This document shows, one piece after another, positions 8,375 through 16,750 of a stretch of 64,000 nt of DNA. A model generated the notes under the pieces. The model saw only the letters and a program-made list of their open reading frames with translations, was not told the DNA's origin and searched no databases. The first letter of the stretch is position 1; each line of letters starts with the position of its first letter. Both the position numbers and the translations under genes were made by a program. The DNA lies in contig JANQGX010000088.1 in NCBI GenBank assembly GCA_028282885.1, positions 248,001 to 312,000 on the forward strand, in the 5' to 3' direction. This DNA is from SAR324 cluster bacterium (GTDB lineage Bacteria > SAR324 > XYD2-FULL-50-16).

Positions 8375-9566
8375 ACTGTCTCAGAATTCGTTTTGCCACC
8401 GAAACCTTGTGCACTTCATCCGCACCATCATAAATTCTGGCAGCTCTCTCGTGACTCCAGAGCTTCGCCAGGACCGTATCATCGGTAACGCCCAGCCCCC
8501 CGTGCACCTGAATAGCCCGATCCAGAACCTTTTGCAGCGTGTTGGCAACGGTGAACTTAATTGTGGAGATTTCAACCCTGGCTTCTTTGGCACCCAGCTT
8601 GTCAATCATCCAGGCTGCGTGAAGAACCATCAGGCGAGCTCCTTGAATCTCTGCTGCCGATTCCGCTATCCAGGCCTGGATGATCTGTTTGGAAGCAAGA
8701 TTTTTACCCGGGGAGATCATCCGACCCTGGGCCCTCTTGCACATCAATTCAAAAGCCCTGTTGCAGACGCCTATCCAGCGCATACAATGGTGTATCCGTC
8801 CCGGCCCCAGCCTGTCCTGTGCAATCACAAATCCGTGGCCTTCCGGTCCCAGAAGATTGGATTGGGGAACCCTGCAGGAATTATAGGTTACCTCACCGTG
8901 GCTGAAATATCCGCCACCGGCGTGGCCCATCACCGGGATATTACGAACCAGGTTGAACCCCTCCGTATCCGTAGGAACAATAATCATACTTGCGTTCAGA
9001 TAAGGGGAATCGGTGTCGGGGTTGGTCACTGCCATGACAATCGCAAATTCGGCACCATCAGCCGAAGAGGTGAACCACTTGTGACCGTTAATGATATAAT
9101 CATCTCCATCCTTGACAGCCGTTGTCTCCAGAAGGACGGGATTGGATCCCGGCATGTCCGGCTCGGTCATGGAGAAACAACTCCTGATATCACCTACAAC
9201 CAAAGGCTTCAAAAAACGCTCCTTCTGTTCCTCTGTTCCGTATTGATGAAGGATCTCAATATTGCCGGCATCCGGCGCCTGACAACCGAAGGCAAGATGT
9301 CCCAGGGTACAGCGACCCAGAGCTTCTGAGACAAGACCGTGCTCAAGCAGACTCAATCCCATTCCACCAAGATCCTGTGGATGATTTGGTGCCCATAGCT
9401 CCATCTGCTTGACCTTCTGCTGCTTCTCCCTGATTGCTTTCTCAAACACTTCACCGGACCTCTCCCGTGTCAGGTATTCATTTTCCAGTGGGATCAGTTC
9501 CTTATCGACAAACTCATTGATCATTTCCAGAATGACCTGCATTTTTTCAGGAATAGAAAAATCCAT
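8358..9566 (-). CDS. Acyl-CoA dehydrogenase, ACAD10/11-like
   Basis: About 402 residues with the full acyl-CoA dehydrogenase fold: CFSMTEPDMPGSNP and WFTSSADGA flavin-contact segments, then GGLGVTDDTVLAKLWSHERAARI near the C-terminus. At the position that holds the catalytic Glu in medium-chain enzymes (YEG) this protein reads YDG followed by ADEVHK, resembling the DGPDEVH tail I associate with ACAD10/11-type enzymes. The start is set at the ATG at 9566, with GGGAG six bases upstream; an ATG eight codons earlier lacks a good site. With the kinase at 6448 it forms a split version of ACAD11. EtfBA, its likely electron acceptor, is transcribed divergently from the adjacent promoter. Confidence 0.9.
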   Translation of the reverse strand: MDFSIPEKMQVILEMINEFVDKELIPLENEYLTRERSGEVFEKAIREKQQKVKQMELWAPNHPQDLGGMGLSLLEHGLVSEALGRCTLGHLAFGCQAPDAGNIEILHQYGTEEQKERFLKPLVVGDIRSCFSMTEPDMPGSNPVLLETTAVKDGDDYIINGHKWFTSSADGAEFAIVMAVTNPDTDSPYLNASMIIVPTDTEGFNLVRNIPVMGHAGGGYFSHGEVTYNSCRVPQSNLLGPEGHGFVIAQDRLGPGRIHHCMRWIGVCNRAFELMCKRAQGRMISPGKNLASKQIIQAWIAESAAEIQGARLMVLHAAWMIDKLGAKEARVEISTIKFTVANTLQKVLDRAIQVHGGLGVTDDTVLAKLWSHERAARIYDGADEVHKVSVAKRILRQYGNNG

Positions 9567-9725
9567 TGTTGCTCCCTTTCTAACGTTCAAAATATCAAAA
9601 CATGAAAATCGTGACAGCTACCTCGTTTTTTATCCTTCGATCCTGAGTACGCCGTCCTTGCCGGCGTAAATGGATCCCACCCGATCTTCTATTTTTACCC
9701 TATGGTTAACAGGGGAAAGATCTAT

Positions 9726-9763
9726 GTCAAGAAAAATCGAGCGATTGCTCGATTTTTCTTGAC
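9726..9763. promoter_or_regulatory. Perfect 17-bp inverted repeat operator with two embedded -35 boxes
   Basis: Arms 9726-9742 and 9747-9763 are exact reverse complements around the spacer GATT. The core reads CGAGC-GATT-GCTCG, the most symmetrical member of the operator set. Each arm overlaps a TTGACA on its own strand: plus 9759-9764 towards etfB, minus 9725-9730 towards the acyl-CoA dehydrogenase. A repressor bound here would cover both divergent promoters. The -10 boxes are weak by eye. A terminator role is unlikely because it lies between divergent genes. Confidence 0.75.
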
Positions 9764-9855
9764 AATCCTTTCTCAATCCCCAATAACAGTAAAAACACCG
9801 GGAGTATAAAGCCGATACCATCCACTTAAATCCAATACCCAGGCGAACGACAATC

Positions 9856-10641
9856 ATGAACATACTGGTTTGTGTAAAAGAGGTGCCCGATCTTGATCCG
9901 GAGGTGGAACTGGAGATTGACCCGAAAACCAACTGGATCGGGGAAGATGATACGTCCCGTTACATGCTCAATCGCTTTGATGAAGTGGCTATCGAAGAAG
10001 CATTGCTCATTCGGGAACGGTTTGAAGACAGCAGAATCGACGCCATCACCGTGGGCCCCGAAAGATCTCAGGCCGTCGCTAGGCGTGCCATGGGTATGGG
10101 GGTTGATCACGGAATTCATATTACAACAGCCCTATCAGGCTACCTGGATCCCCTTCTGGTATCAAAGCTAATTGCCGACATTGCCCGGAAAAAAGCCTAT
10201 GATCTGATCCTGACCGGAATTATGGCGGAAGATACACTGCAGGGCCAGACTGGAATCATGATAGCAGCGCTATTGGGATTGCCCTGGGCTTCATCCGTGA
10301 TCCGTGAAGAGATCGCACCTGACCGGAAATCGATTGAGGTGCAGAGGGAAATCGAGGGCGGTCTGCGCGATTTGATCAATATTCCCCTGCCTTGCTTACT
10401 GACTCTTCAGACCGGAATCAACCAACCCCGTTATCCCGCCCTCTCCAAAGTTCTCAAGGCCCGTAAAGCCGAACTGGAATGCTATCAGGCGGCTGAACTG
10501 TGTCCGGATGTTCAGGGAGTGAAAACCACCGGTATAGATTATCCCCGCAAAGAGAGGAAGGGAGAGGTGCTCGAAGGCAGCCTTGATGAAAAGGCGGATC
10601 AGCTTTTGAATCAACTGTTGGACAGGTCCCTGATTCAATAA
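9856..10641 (+). CDS. etfB: Electron transfer flavoprotein, beta subunit
   Basis: 261 residues starting MNILVCVKEVPD, the standard ETF beta opening. The nucleotide-binding region (DLILTGIMAEDTLQGQTGIMIAALLG) and the GGLRDLINIPLPCLLTLQTGINQPRYP segment of the AMP/docking domain are present. It accepts electrons from acyl-CoA dehydrogenase together with EtfA. It is followed by etfA after 9 bases. The gene faces away from the acyl-CoA dehydrogenase operon across the shared operator, so dehydrogenase and acceptor are probably induced together. Confidence 0.93.
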   Translation: MNILVCVKEVPDLDPEVELEIDPKTNWIGEDDTSRYMLNRFDEVAIEEALLIRERFEDSRIDAITVGPERSQAVARRAMGMGVDHGIHITTALSGYLDPLLVSKLIADIARKKAYDLILTGIMAEDTLQGQTGIMIAALLGLPWASSVIREEIAPDRKSIEVQREIEGGLRDLINIPLPCLLTLQTGINQPRYPALSKVLKARKAELECYQAAELCPDVQGVKTTGIDYPRKERKGEVLEGSLDEKADQLLNQLLDRSLIQ

Positions 10642-10650
10642 GGATATAAT

Positions 10651-11652
10651 ATGGAAAAGAGTCTGCTAATCCTGGAATTCGCCGATAATGAGATCAAACC
10701 CGTCTCCTATGAAATGGTGGCAGCGTCCCGAAAGTTACACGATTTTTTGCCGGGCGACCCAACAGCCGTAGTTTTGGGGAGTAAGGTCCTGAATCCGGCC
10801 GAGACCTTTGCACAGCGCACGGGTCTGGATGTCATCGCAATAGAGTCGGAAGAGTTGGAATATTACAACTCCGAGCTTCACTGCAAGCTTTTACGGGATC
10901 TCATTGATGAAATCGAACCCGGTTATATATTGGGTGCCAATACGACCCGGGGCCTGGACTGTCTGCCGGGACTATCCGTTGCCATTGGTGCAAGTTGTAT
11001 AACCGGCATAGAGAAGCTGGAGTTGTACGACGACAGACTTCATGTCTGGAGATCCATCTGTAGCGGTAAGCTGACCATGCGGATGGTTTCCGATAGTCAA
11101 AGACATGTTTTGTGTCTTCAACCCGGTTCCTTTCAACTCTCCGATGAGACCCCTGCCAAAGCGGGTAAGGTTACCTCAAAACCCGTGGCAGCCATTGAAT
11201 CAAGGATTTCCAACAGGGAGATTTTGCCTCATCAAGCAGATGACTCGCTTCTCAGGGAAGCAAAATCAATCATCGCAGCCGGCAGGGGTATTGGTGACGA
11301 AGAAAACCTGGAGCTTATTCGCGAATTGGCGTCCCATCTCCCGCGTTCGGCAGTAGGGGGATCACGCCCTCTATGTGACCTGGGGTGGCTTGAATACGGG
11401 CAGCAAGTCGGGATTACCGGTGCCACAGTATCGCCCGAACTCTATATCGCCTGTGGAGTTTCCGGCACGTCCCAGCATGTCATGGGTATGAAAGGTTCGG
11501 GATTCGTCGTTTCCATCAATAAGGATCCCAATGCAGCGATCTTCAACATATCCGATCTTTGTATTGTGGACGATCTTACCGAGTTTATTCCGATCCTAAT
11601 AGAGAAGATAAAAAAGAGAAAAGAGAGCGGCGAACCGAAATCAAAGGGATAA
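10651..11652 (+). CDS. etfA: Electron transfer flavoprotein, alpha subunit
   Basis: 333 residues. The C-terminal FAD domain is clear: AVGGSRPLCDLGWLEYGQQVGITG, then SPELYIACGVSGTSQHVMGMK and VVSINKDPNAAIFNISDLCIVDD, all conserved ETF alpha motifs. It forms the FAD-containing heterodimer with EtfB from the gene just upstream. No extra ferredoxin domain is fused, so this looks like a plain, non-bifurcating-type alpha chain, though bifurcation cannot be excluded from sequence alone. It ends 6 bases before the convergent amidohydrolase gene, leaving no room for a terminator between them. Confidence 0.93.
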   Translation: MEKSLLILEFADNEIKPVSYEMVAASRKLHDFLPGDPTAVVLGSKVLNPAETFAQRTGLDVIAIESEELEYYNSELHCKLLRDLIDEIEPGYILGANTTRGLDCLPGLSVAIGASCITGIEKLELYDDRLHVWRSICSGKLTMRMVSDSQRHVLCLQPGSFQLSDETPAKAGKVTSKPVAAIESRISNREILPHQADDSLLREAKSIIAAGRGIGDEENLELIRELASHLPRSAVGGSRPLCDLGWLEYGQQVGITGATVSPELYIACGVSGTSQHVMGMKGSGFVVSINKDPNAAIFNISDLCIVDDLTEFIPILIEKIKKRKESGEPKSKG

Positions 11653-11658
11653 GCGAAG

Positions 11659-12585
11659 TTAACAACTCCGAACCAAGGGGGTGCCCCAGTCAAACTGAGG
11701 TAAAAAACGGTTAACAAGCGCCATGGCGGTGTTTTTGCTAAGATCAAGTTTCACCTTGTCGGAAACCGGCAGTTCCTCCAGATCCCGATAAACAGCATCC
11801 AGCGATCCCATACCGACCGGATGATCCGACCCATACATTATCCTCTCACTGTACATTCCCAGCCCCTCGAGTAACTCTTCTATTACCCGGTAACCATCTG
11901 GCATGGATTTGACCATGGGTTCAAATTCCGGTCGGAGAAATGAGAGAACGTTGGTGGCATCAAGATAAAGCTCCGGATAATCATCCAACAGCTTAAAACA
12001 GGTCGACATCTCAGGAAAGGCCATATGGACAAATACCATAGGCAGGCGGGGATATCGTTTGATTAACCGCTCCAACTGATCCACGGGCATTTTTAAATTA
12101 TAAAACGCCTCAAAGCCGGTATGAAAAAAAACCGGTTTCGAAGCCTCCTGCAAAAAGGAGTAAAGCCTATCCATGCGCGAATCCCAGGGATCAAATCGTT
12201 GTACAAAAGGGTGGAACTTGAATCCCACGTAGTCTTCCCGCATTAGAAGCGATTCTGCCAAAGCGGCCTTACCCGGTGTATCCTGGTGCATACTCGCAAA
12301 GGGGATAGCCCCCGGAGTGTTTTGACAAAACCGGGCATTAAACTCATTCAGTTTATCTGTCTCCTCGACCTTGATGGGATAAATGAAATTGAAGAAGTGG
12401 GTAACTTTCATCCGTCGTAAATCCCCCAGGATGTCATCCGCCGTAACATCCTCGGTTACGGGGTGATCCGGGAAAGCCTTCAGAATCCAGCGTGCCAGCC
12501 CTTTCAATCGCCAACGGGGCATGACATGAACATGTGAATCGATAAATATGGAGGGTAGATTATCGGAATGGACCTCAGTTCCCAC
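11659..12585 (-). CDS. Amidohydrolase-2 family metal-dependent hydrolase
   Basis: 308-residue TIM-barrel amidohydrolase. The HxH metal motif is in FIDSHVHV near residue 18. KFHPF, FHTGF and VHMAFPE supply further ligands, and YGSDHPVG gives the catalytic Asp. This is the family of aminocarboxymuconate-semialdehyde decarboxylase and related hydrolases. The reading frame opens at a GTG that overlaps the end of the upstream tetR gene by 11 bases, so both come from one transcript. Linkage to a TetR paralogue of the acyl-CoA regulon suggests a role in the same catabolic scheme, perhaps decarboxylation or ring/lactone hydrolysis; the substrate is not known. Confidence 0.85.
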   Translation of the reverse strand: MGTEVHSDNLPSIFIDSHVHVMPRWRLKGLARWILKAFPDHPVTEDVTADDILGDLRRMKVTHFFNFIYPIKVEETDKLNEFNARFCQNTPGAIPFASMHQDTPGKAALAESLLMREDYVGFKFHPFVQRFDPWDSRMDRLYSFLQEASKPVFFHTGFEAFYNLKMPVDQLERLIKRYPRLPMVFVHMAFPEMSTCFKLLDDYPELYLDATNVLSFLRPEFEPMVKSMPDGYRVIEELLEGLGMYSERIMYGSDHPVGMGSLDAVYRDLEELPVSDKVKLDLSKNTAMALVNRFLPQFDWGTPLVRSC

Positions 12586-13270
12586 TCTTTTTCACCAGGC
12601 AATGAGATTCAACAAAATCAATGACATATTTGGCAAAATCATCAACCGAAACATCCATTTTAGCATATTTCCAACGCTTCAGGTACCAATCGTTTAACAA
12701 GGACTTAATCAAAGCGGCGGTTAACTGATGGGGCAGTTTTTTAAAGGCTCCTTCCTGTTCACCCTTGGTCAGAACGGTGGAGAGAATATTGTCGCTGTGC
12801 AGTTCATGATCAACGGCGATCTTTCGTTCCATCTTTTTCAGATTTTTCCCTTCCATGTAGGTGAAGTAGAACCAGGGTTGCATCGCCTCACTAAAGTAGA
12901 CGTGGGTCCTGATCAACTTATGCAGATTTTCCAGCGGCGTGGCTGCTTCGTCAATGCAATCTTCCAGAATCTTCTGGAAGTTGTCCCGTCCGTTGCGCTG
13001 CAGCATTACCAGAAGATTTTCCTTACTGGCAAAATAGGCATACAAGGCCCCCATGCTCAAACCGGTCTCATCACTGAGATCCCGCATGCTCATGGCCTGA
13101 AAGCCTTTCTTGTTCCCGATCTTAAGCGTCGCTTCGAAGATCCGTTGAAGATTCTTGGCTACCGTCTTCTCCTTCTTAACCCGAATCTCCTTGCGATTCT
13201 CAGTTATCGCCTCTTTAGCATTACTCTTGCGGTAATACTGAATAACTTTCTGAAATTCCGAATAATTCAT
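12575..13270 (-). CDS. TetR/AcrR-family transcriptional regulator (paralogue 2)
   Basis: 231 residues, with about 27 residues before the helix-turn-helix region (QAMSMRDLSDETGLSMGALYAYFASKENLL). From KKEKT onward it matches the TetR at 7634 closely, including QPWFYFTYME and DWYLKRWKYAK in the ligand domain. The two are recent paralogues and probably recognise related operators. It leads a two-gene unit with the amidohydrolase. Its own promoter region carries a perfect CGAAC-N4-GTTCG copy at 13470-13483, consistent with autoregulation. The ATG at 13270 has no strong ribosome-binding site, so the exact start is uncertain. Confidence 0.9.
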   Translation of the reverse strand: MNYSEFQKVIQYYRKSNAKEAITENRKEIRVKKEKTVAKNLQRIFEATLKIGNKKGFQAMSMRDLSDETGLSMGALYAYFASKENLLVMLQRNGRDNFQKILEDCIDEAATPLENLHKLIRTHVYFSEAMQPWFYFTYMEGKNLKKMERKIAVDHELHSDNILSTVLTKGEQEGAFKKLPHQLTAALIKSLLNDWYLKRWKYAKMDVSVDDFAKYVIDFVESHCLVKKSGN

Positions 13271-13455
13271 TTTTGTGTTGATTATCGTCCCGTTTTTGAT
13301 TGCATAATGGGATAAACCTCAAAATGCTCGCTCATGACGCGAGCCGGTTTTACCCAAGACTCTCCTTGCAATTGCTGAAACTTTGCTATAGGTTAGAAAA
13401 TCAACAGCAATCACCCCCGCAGTACTATCTTTCTTTACAAATCTGGTTAATTCCT

Positions 13456-13483
13456 GTCAACAATAAATCGAACGTTCGTTCGT
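13456..13483 (-). promoter_or_regulatory. Operator-like repeat and -35 box upstream of tetR paralogue 2
   Basis: CGAACGTTCGTTCG at 13470-13483 has perfect 5-base arms (CGAAC/GTTCG) around GTTC. Reading the minus strand, TTGACA follows (13456-13461), with TAAAGA near 13432-13437 as a possible -10. The layout equals the sites near 2902 and 6370. Confidence 0.62.
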
Positions 13484-13866
13484 TTTGATCAGATAATTTT
13501 CTGTTCTGATAGTCGATATACTTACTCTGATAAAACAGTTTTTAGGATAGATTTGAGTAGGTGCAGCAAAAAGAGGTTGTTCCTTCGGGAGGGCCTTTGA
13601 GGCCCGGTATTGCCTTACGAAGCTTTTCCTTGCGAATCTCGCGAACTCAGTTGGGGGATTCATCCGTTTTTCTGAACCAACAACCGTTTGGCGGGGTGAT
13701 GACAAAAAGATTCAACTCTTTTTTGATGCGCCCATGCGGCAGGGAAAATTGACTTACCCGGTCGATCAGCCTATTCTATTGTTTAGACTCAAAACAGGTT
13801 TATGCTTACCAAAACAGCAGTTCCGCGCATTATGTCATCAGCCGGACATTCATGGAGGGAGAACCG
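13484..13866. other. Non-coding stretch before the small Cys-rich gene
   Basis: I see no convincing gene here on either strand. Short open frames lack ribosome-binding sites and family signal. The left end holds the tetR operator listed separately. No clear terminator or repeat was found. Confidence 0.4.
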
Positions 13867-14196
13867 GTGAAAATAGAATATATCCATTATCCTTTGAACG
13901 AGGAGATTACCGCTATCGGCGGTCACTATGTTATTACCGGGGAGAACCGGGTTCCGGCGGGGGATCGGGAGGTTTTCTACACGGTGGGCTATGGTGTTAT
14001 GGATACGACATGTTGTGGTACCGGAGGTTGTGGTTATGCGACCGTTCACGGATATATTGTTGATTGGAAAGGGGAACTCAATAAGGAAGGGCTTCAGGTT
14101 TCGATTCTGGAGTCTATTGGGGATGAGGCCCTGAAGCAGAAATTAAGAGAGGAACTTCTTCAATCGGAAATCGTGCAACAGGTTAATTTTCTGTAG
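13867..14196 (+). CDS. Small protein with a CCGTGGCGY cysteine cluster, function unknown
   Basis: About 109 residues, not recognised. I chose the GTG at 13867 because GGAGGGAG lies about eight bases before it; an ATG five codons upstream overlaps that ribosome-binding site. The centre holds a compact TTCCGTGGCGYA stretch with three cysteines and several glycines, which could bind a metal or carry redox chemistry. The C-terminus is helical and charged. It lies 17 bases before the MBL-fold hydrolase gene, so the pair is probably one transcript and may work together. Homology beyond this could not be judged. Confidence 0.7.
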   Translation: MKIEYIHYPLNEEITAIGGHYVITGENRVPAGDREVFYTVGYGVMDTTCCGTGGCGYATVHGYIVDWKGELNKEGLQVSILESIGDEALKQKLREELLQSEIVQQVNFL

Positions 14197-14213
14197 AAGA
14201 GAGGAGTAATGAG

Positions 14214-14990
14214 ATGGAATTAACCTGGTGGGGAACAGCCGGATTTCGGGTCAGTACGAAAGGGAAGGTATTTCTGATTGATCCGTTTCTCTCCAGAAAT
14301 GCAAAGGCCAGACCTACACAATACATGAATCCGGCTGAGACCAGGGAGGGAGAGCTGATCTTCCTTTCCCATGGCCATTTCGATCACATGATGGACGTGC
14401 CTGTGATCGCTGATACCACCGGGGCCACGGTTTTCTGTTCGGGTGATGCCGCCTATCTCCTGCAGCAACACGGCCTTTCCGCATCGAGGATCCATGAAGT
14501 GATCAATGATGGTTATTCACTTGAGTTTCAGGGAATAAAAGCGGAGGCTTTTTTCAGTGAACACGTAGTCTTTGACCGGAAACTGATTCTAAATACGCTT
14601 TGGCAGTCCCGGTTTTCGGTGCTTAAATACTGGAAACTGTGGAAGGATTATCCCAAAGGTCAGGTATTAAGCTGGAGGTTTTCCGTGGAGAAAAAGATCA
14701 TTCATTTTTTCGGAAGCGCCGGATCTCCGGCAGAAGAGATGGAAAGACTGGCCAGCCACCCTACTGATGTTCTATTGGTTCCGCTGCAGGGACACTCGGA
14801 CATCTGCAATATTGCCCTGGAATACGTCCACGTCATGCAGCCTAAAATCGTTATTCCCCATCACCACGATGATTTCTTTCCCCCTGTTTCATCAGCGGTT
14901 GATATAAAACCATTTGTGGAAGGCGTTAAACGGGAGTGCCCCAATACCGAGGTCAAGGTTCTGGAATTGAATGAGACCGTATTAATCTGA
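14214..14990 (+). CDS. Metallo-beta-lactamase-fold hydrolase (UlaG/UPF0173-like)
   Basis: 258 residues opening MELTWWGTAGF, typical of the UlaG/YtnP-like branch. The zinc motif HGHFDH is at about residues 61-66. HSD and a late PHHHDDF segment complete the likely ligands. The family hydrolyses lactones, phosphodiesters or other small molecules; the substrate here is open. GAGAGGAGT precedes the ATG. It follows the small Cys-rich gene closely. Its TGA abuts the stop codon of the convergent barrel gene at 14991 with no spacer. Confidence 0.82.
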   Translation: MELTWWGTAGFRVSTKGKVFLIDPFLSRNAKARPTQYMNPAETREGELIFLSHGHFDHMMDVPVIADTTGATVFCSGDAAYLLQQHGLSASRIHEVINDGYSLEFQGIKAEAFFSEHVVFDRKLILNTLWQSRFSVLKYWKLWKDYPKGQVLSWRFSVEKKIIHFFGSAGSPAEEMERLASHPTDVLLVPLQGHSDICNIALEYVHVMQPKIVIPHHHDDFFPPVSSAVDIKPFVEGVKRECPNTEVKVLELNETVLI

Positions 14991-15668
14991 TCAGAAGAAG
15001 GAATAGACCGAAATGCCAAGGATGGAACCATCGTAATTGTAAGATCCGTAATAGGTGGAACTGCTCTCCAGATCATTACGCTTCCCCGTCACCTGCCCGA
15101 TTTCTGCTCTAACCCCTCCGAATCCGAAGGTATAATCCGCGCCCGCAGACAGCATGGTGAAAGGAATGGTGGCTGCGGTTTGATCTTCTGTTTTTGACCC
15201 GCCGGTTGGCAGGATCGTGATGGTTGAGGTAACAGAGTAATTCCCGTAGCTCACACCCAGGAACGGCTTCAATCCCGGTCTCAGGTTGTCTTTGACAAAG
15301 GCCCTGAACTCAAGAGACCAGAAAGAGGCATTTTCCAGAATCTCCAGCGTATTGGTCCCCACCTGCATGGACATGCTTCTTTCCAGACCGTAGCCATATT
15401 TAAAACCGGCACTGAAACGATCAAAAAACAGGCGCTCGGCAAAAAGTGCAAATCCCACCAGGCTGCCCGATGCCGTCCCCGTACTGGAAGTTCCCTGTTC
15501 GGATAATGTGTAATCGCCTGTGTTATGAGTATGATGGGTTGCCCCGATTTTGGTTTTGGGGATCTTGGGTTTGGCAGCAAAACTGTTCCCGGTTCCTGCC
15601 AGCAGCAGGCAAAACGCTGCGACCGCTAATCTGATCCGGAGTTGATTGATGCCTATCTTGCCTTTCAT
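14991..15668 (-). CDS. Predicted outer-membrane beta-barrel protein
   Basis: 225 residues with a signal peptide (positive start, hydrophobic LAVAAFCLLLAG, cleavage near NSFA-AK at about residue 31). The mature part consists of alternating aromatic/small residues with repeated GY/YG turns and ends in ...ISVYSFF, the C-terminal Phe expected of an outer-membrane barrel. No specific family is recognised. About eight strands would fit the size. A second small barrel gene follows upstream on the same strand at 15881, with 212 bases between, so they may be independent. Confidence 0.7.
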   Translation of the reverse strand: MKGKIGINQLRIRLAVAAFCLLLAGTGNSFAAKPKIPKTKIGATHHTHNTGDYTLSEQGTSSTGTASGSLVGFALFAERLFFDRFSAGFKYGYGLERSMSMQVGTNTLEILENASFWSLEFRAFVKDNLRPGLKPFLGVSYGNYSVTSTITILPTGGSKTEDQTAATIPFTMLSAGADYTFGFGGVRAEIGQVTGKRNDLESSSTYYGSYNYDGSILGISVYSFF

Positions 15669-15880
15669 TGTAATCTCCCTCTACGATCTGGTCTTAACCG
15701 GATGAACTTCTCCGGGTTTCATCGTTATGGTTATTGTACCTTATCTTCCTTATCGGTTGAATCAAATAAAACTTTAGAAAATAATACTTCTGAAATATCT
15801 CCGGGGATTGTGAAAATCCAGTCCCGACAGGATTTAATATGACCTTTGTTGTCTTATAATCTTTCAGCCCCTCACCCAAT

Positions 15881-16453
15881 TCAACGCCAGGCCAGTTTCA
15901 GGCCAAAGGCATACAAGGTTCCATCGAGCACTAGCTGGCTTTTGGTGGAATTTACTTTCATGCCGTTTTCGCCCATCACCCGGTGTGCGCTTAAATGGAG
16001 ACTCAATTTATTATAGATCTGTATCGCAAACTGCAAAAAATACTGTCTGGCAATTCCCTCGTCGAACTCGTAACCGGAGCAACTGCTAACCTGGCATTCT
16101 GTTTTAATGGATCCGTATCCATACCCGACCAGGAAGCTGGTATAACGCTGTTCAAATTGCACTCCGATGTCATAAAACTGCACATCAATAATGGCGGGAA
16201 TTTCGTCGGAATTGTCTATATTTAGACTGATCTGGTATTTTTCATAACCGATAAAAGGCTTTTCATAGATTGACCCGTGAATCATGTATCCGGCCGGAGT
16301 TCCCTTCAATTCCTCATCGGTTGTAAAAGGAGAATTTTCTGCCTGCTCAAACCGATAAATGGTTGGAATTCCCACACTGACCCAGTAATCAGCAAAAGCC
16401 TGAAGGCTCACCATAAGCAGAATTAAAACCAAAACGGGTAGCTTTCTGATCAC
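15881..16453 (-). CDS. Predicted small outer-membrane or periplasmic beta-barrel protein
   Basis: 190 residues with a clear signal peptide (MIRKLPVLVLILLMVSLQAFA, cleavage before DYW). The mature part has amphipathic strands such as QRYTSFLVGYGYGSI and YFLQFAIQIYNKLSLHLSAHRV and ends in GLKLAWR. A CQVSSCSG pair could form a disulfide. The pattern suits a short barrel but the final residue is not aromatic, so localisation is less certain than for the neighbour at 14991. No family recognised. Confidence 0.65.
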   Translation of the reverse strand: MIRKLPVLVLILLMVSLQAFADYWVSVGIPTIYRFEQAENSPFTTDEELKGTPAGYMIHGSIYEKPFIGYEKYQISLNIDNSDEIPAIIDVQFYDIGVQFEQRYTSFLVGYGYGSIKTECQVSSCSGYEFDEGIARQYFLQFAIQIYNKLSLHLSAHRVMGENGMKVNSTKSQLVLDGTLYAFGLKLAWR

Positions 16454-16750
16454 CTCATTCCTTTAATTTCAGATAATTAGCTTCTGATTCTACCGAAACA
16501 TCCTGTTTCGATTGGAGGTTTTGAAACGGATTCAGCAATGGATATAATTGTCGTTAACAAAATAGAGCAAATCGCATGCCGATCATGATGTTAAAAGTTG
16601 AAATTAAAGCCTGTTAAGACCGGGATTTGAACCGTTGCTTTTATTCCCACAATCCAATATTATCAATTAATAAAACCGAGATCTCAATCACTTTAACCAA
16701 TCCGGATTATTGGATAAAAGAACATCACAATATATTAAAGGGAGAAGCGA

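Noticed and set aside
8409..9329. 306-codon open frame opposite the acyl-CoA dehydrogenase
   Set aside because: The minus-strand frame carries all ACAD motifs; the plus frame has no family signal.
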